Origin: Brugia malayi
Taxonomy: Eukaryota; Nematoda; Chromadorea; Rhabditida; Onchocercidae
DNA: 64,000 nucleotides
Reading direction: 5' to 3'
Assembly: GCF_000002995.4 (NCBI RefSeq)
Contig: NW_025062475.1
Coordinates: 11,288,187-11,352,186, forward strand
Below are positions 62,333 through 64,000 of this stretch, piece after piece. Each line of letters begins with the position of its first letter. The stretch's first letter is position 1. A program made the position numbers and the translations under genes. The notes under the pieces are model-generated. The model was not told where the DNA came from, made no database searches, and saw only the letters and a program-made list of their open reading frames with translations.

Positions 62333-63154
62333 ACTCCATAATATATTACTTTGAGGAATTACCGTATAAACAAGTTGGAGAGAGTAATTCAATTATTCGG
62401 TAGTTTTTCATTTCCAATATTTTAACTTACAAACAGTTAACTTCATTCATTTTATTCCATTAAATGATAAGAGAGCGACATGAAAGGATGATATCTTAGA
62501 CTGATAACAATGATAATAAGTACGAGTGAAGAGACAATGCTGGTAGTGTGTGATAGAGAGACAAGTAAAAGAAAACAAAAGGAACTTTTCATCAAAATGA
62601 TAGGGAAAAGAAATGAAGGGGAAGAGAGGAAGAGGAAGAAGAAGAATTTATAGCATACAGTTCAGTTCATAGAATGACCTTTTTTTCTCTTTGGGATGCT
62701 GATATGCTAACAATTTAAAAATGACCTCTCATTGTTATTGCCATCAACAATATCGTCACCGTCACTGTCATCATCATCATCATCATCATCATCACTTATC
62801 ATCATTATTATCATCATCATAAACTCTAACTTCTTCAATACACTATCAAGCATCTAATTGCTAACAAGTGACAAAATGATAAGATAGAGGAAAGTAAATG
62901 GTAAAAGATTAAAAAAAGGGCATATATTGAACGAACTGTTTCAAAAAGAAGGAAAGAAAAGAAAAAGAGTGCAAAGTGGTGACGATTGCATTGAGTGAAA
63001 AGGAATGTTGAATTGGTGGCGCTAGTGGATGGCGGTAATGGTAGCGATAGCGGTGGCAGTGGCGGTATACATTTGGTTCTGTTATCGAAACTAATACATT
63101 TTTGCCATCTCAGCCAAAATTCTCCACCCTTTCTAGCTACTCCGTTCATTTCTT
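62333..63154. other. intergenic DNA with (TCA)n run
   Basis: No gene seen. A (TCA)n tract lies at about 62,768-62,793, preceded by other purine- or pyrimidine-biased stretches. Confidence 0.6.
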
Positions 63155-63440
63155 TCCTTTCCTTTCTTCCTTCACTTCCTTCCTTCCTTCCTTCCTCCAT
63201 CCGTTCCTTCCTTCTTTCCTTCCTTCCTTCCTTCCTTCCTACCTTCCTCCATCCGTTCCTTCCTTCTTTCCTTCCTTCCTTCCTTCCTTCCTACCTTCCT
63301 CCATCCGTTCCTTCCTTCTTTCCTTCCTTCCTTCCTTCCTTCCTACCTTCCTCCATCCGTTCCTTCCTTCATTCCTACCTTCCCACCTTCCTCCATCCGT
63401 TCCTTCCTTCTTTCCTTCCTTCCTACCTTCCTTCCTTCCT
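63155..63440. repeat. TTCC-based minisatellite with 52-bp higher-order unit
   Basis: A pyrimidine-only tract of TTCC repeats in which the marker CCATCCG recurs at 63,197, 63,249, 63,301, 63,353 and 63,393. The period is 52, 52, 52, then 40 bases. Each full unit is CCATCCG plus TTCC repeats and a CCTACCTT end. Open frames across it (Leu-Pro-Ser-Phe runs) are not genes. Confidence 0.95.
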
Positions 63441-63445
63441 TCCTT

Positions 63446-63541
63446 CGTTCATTCACTCATTCACTCATTCATTCATTCATTCATTCATTCATTCATTCAT
63501 TCATTCACTCATTCATTCATTCATTCATTCATTCATTCATT
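63446..63541. repeat. (TTCA)n microsatellite
   Basis: About 24 tandem TTCA units with a few CACTCA variants, directly following the TTCC minisatellite. Confidence 0.95.
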
Positions 63542-64000
63542 TATCCAACCTTCCTTCTCTCACATTTCCTTTACACTAAAAAGTTTAGGAAAATATCTCT
63601 CATTTTAACCAAGCATTATTTCATTCCATCTTAATATCATTCAATTTTTCATCCTTTGTTTCTGTATTTCCTCCAAAACTTCTCTCTTTCTCTTGTTTTA
63701 TTTCAATAGAACTTTCTCTCTCTCTCTCTCTCCTCTTTAATCAAAAGGAACACAACGATAAACATTTATGAGGAATATTATGATTTTAGTTTAAAAGAGA
63801 ATGAAATCACTTTGCAATGCTTTCAATATCATCACTATCTCGGGGAAACTACCCGAGAATAACACTTCATCGATGCTTAACCATCAGGGAGAGATTATTA
63901 TTATTATTGAATGTGATGCTAAAAGAATTGGCAATTTTTCTTTCATCTATCACAAAGATGACAGAAAGATTTCAAAATAGCAATTCATATGACATAAATC
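63542..64000. other. intergenic tail of the window
   Basis: AT-rich with a short (TC)n run at about 63,714-63,732. No coding frame or RNA gene seen. Confidence 0.6.

Noticed and set aside
62995..63608. Long + strand frames rich in Leu, Pro, Ser, Phe and His
   Set aside because: They are translations of TTCC and TTCA tandem repeats, not genes.

Overview
The window looks like nuclear DNA of a parasitic nematode, most likely a filarial or other clade III species. Base composition is about 70 percent A+T, introns are full of homopolymer T and A runs, splice sites are GT...TTTTCAG-like, and every recognisable protein is closest in character to nematode or general animal families. I could not run a search, so the species assignment is inference.

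Layout. Positions 1-31,000 (+ strand) are dominated by one large gene, an ERG-type voltage-gated potassium channel (unc-103 type). Its conserved core runs 20,649-30,824 over at least 17 exons. Possible upstream or alternative N-terminal exons lie at 8,768 and 17,718, separated by introns of several kb. Positions 34,105-36,144 (- strand) hold a DEK_C + SWIB nuclear protein. Across a 1.04 kb divergent promoter rich in ACGT motifs, 37,183-39,399 (+) encodes eIF2B alpha. Positions 39,400-46,204 form a gene-poor stretch with a 0.46 kb fold-back inverted repeat, a locally GC-rich island and a perfect 30-bp x 10 minisatellite. Positions 46,205-48,474 (-) encode a MITD1-type protein with the C-terminal domain but no visible MIT domain. 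Divergent from it, 49,329-50,476 (+) encodes a LAMTOR5 (Ragulator) subunit, followed by 1.3 kb of broken coding-like sequence. Positions 53,778-57,294 (-) encode a two-RRM protein of the RBMS/shep/SUP-26 family. The last 6.5 kb is intergenic and packed with microsatellites, including a 0.3 kb CA run and a 52-bp TTCC-based minisatellite.

The genes do not form one pathway. They are ordinary eukaryotic genes for membrane excitability, chromatin or transcription, translation initiation, ESCRT-linked cytokinesis, lysosomal mTORC1 signalling and mRNA regulation. The most interesting points are the alternative-exon architecture of the channel (a 24-nt microexon, a 48-nt cassette and uncertain N-termini), a 61-nt hairpin beside one of its 5' splice sites, the dense ACGT cluster in the divergent promoter, the fold-back element, and the decayed coding-like region after LAMTOR5. 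I saw no tRNA, rRNA, CRISPR array or intact transposon.
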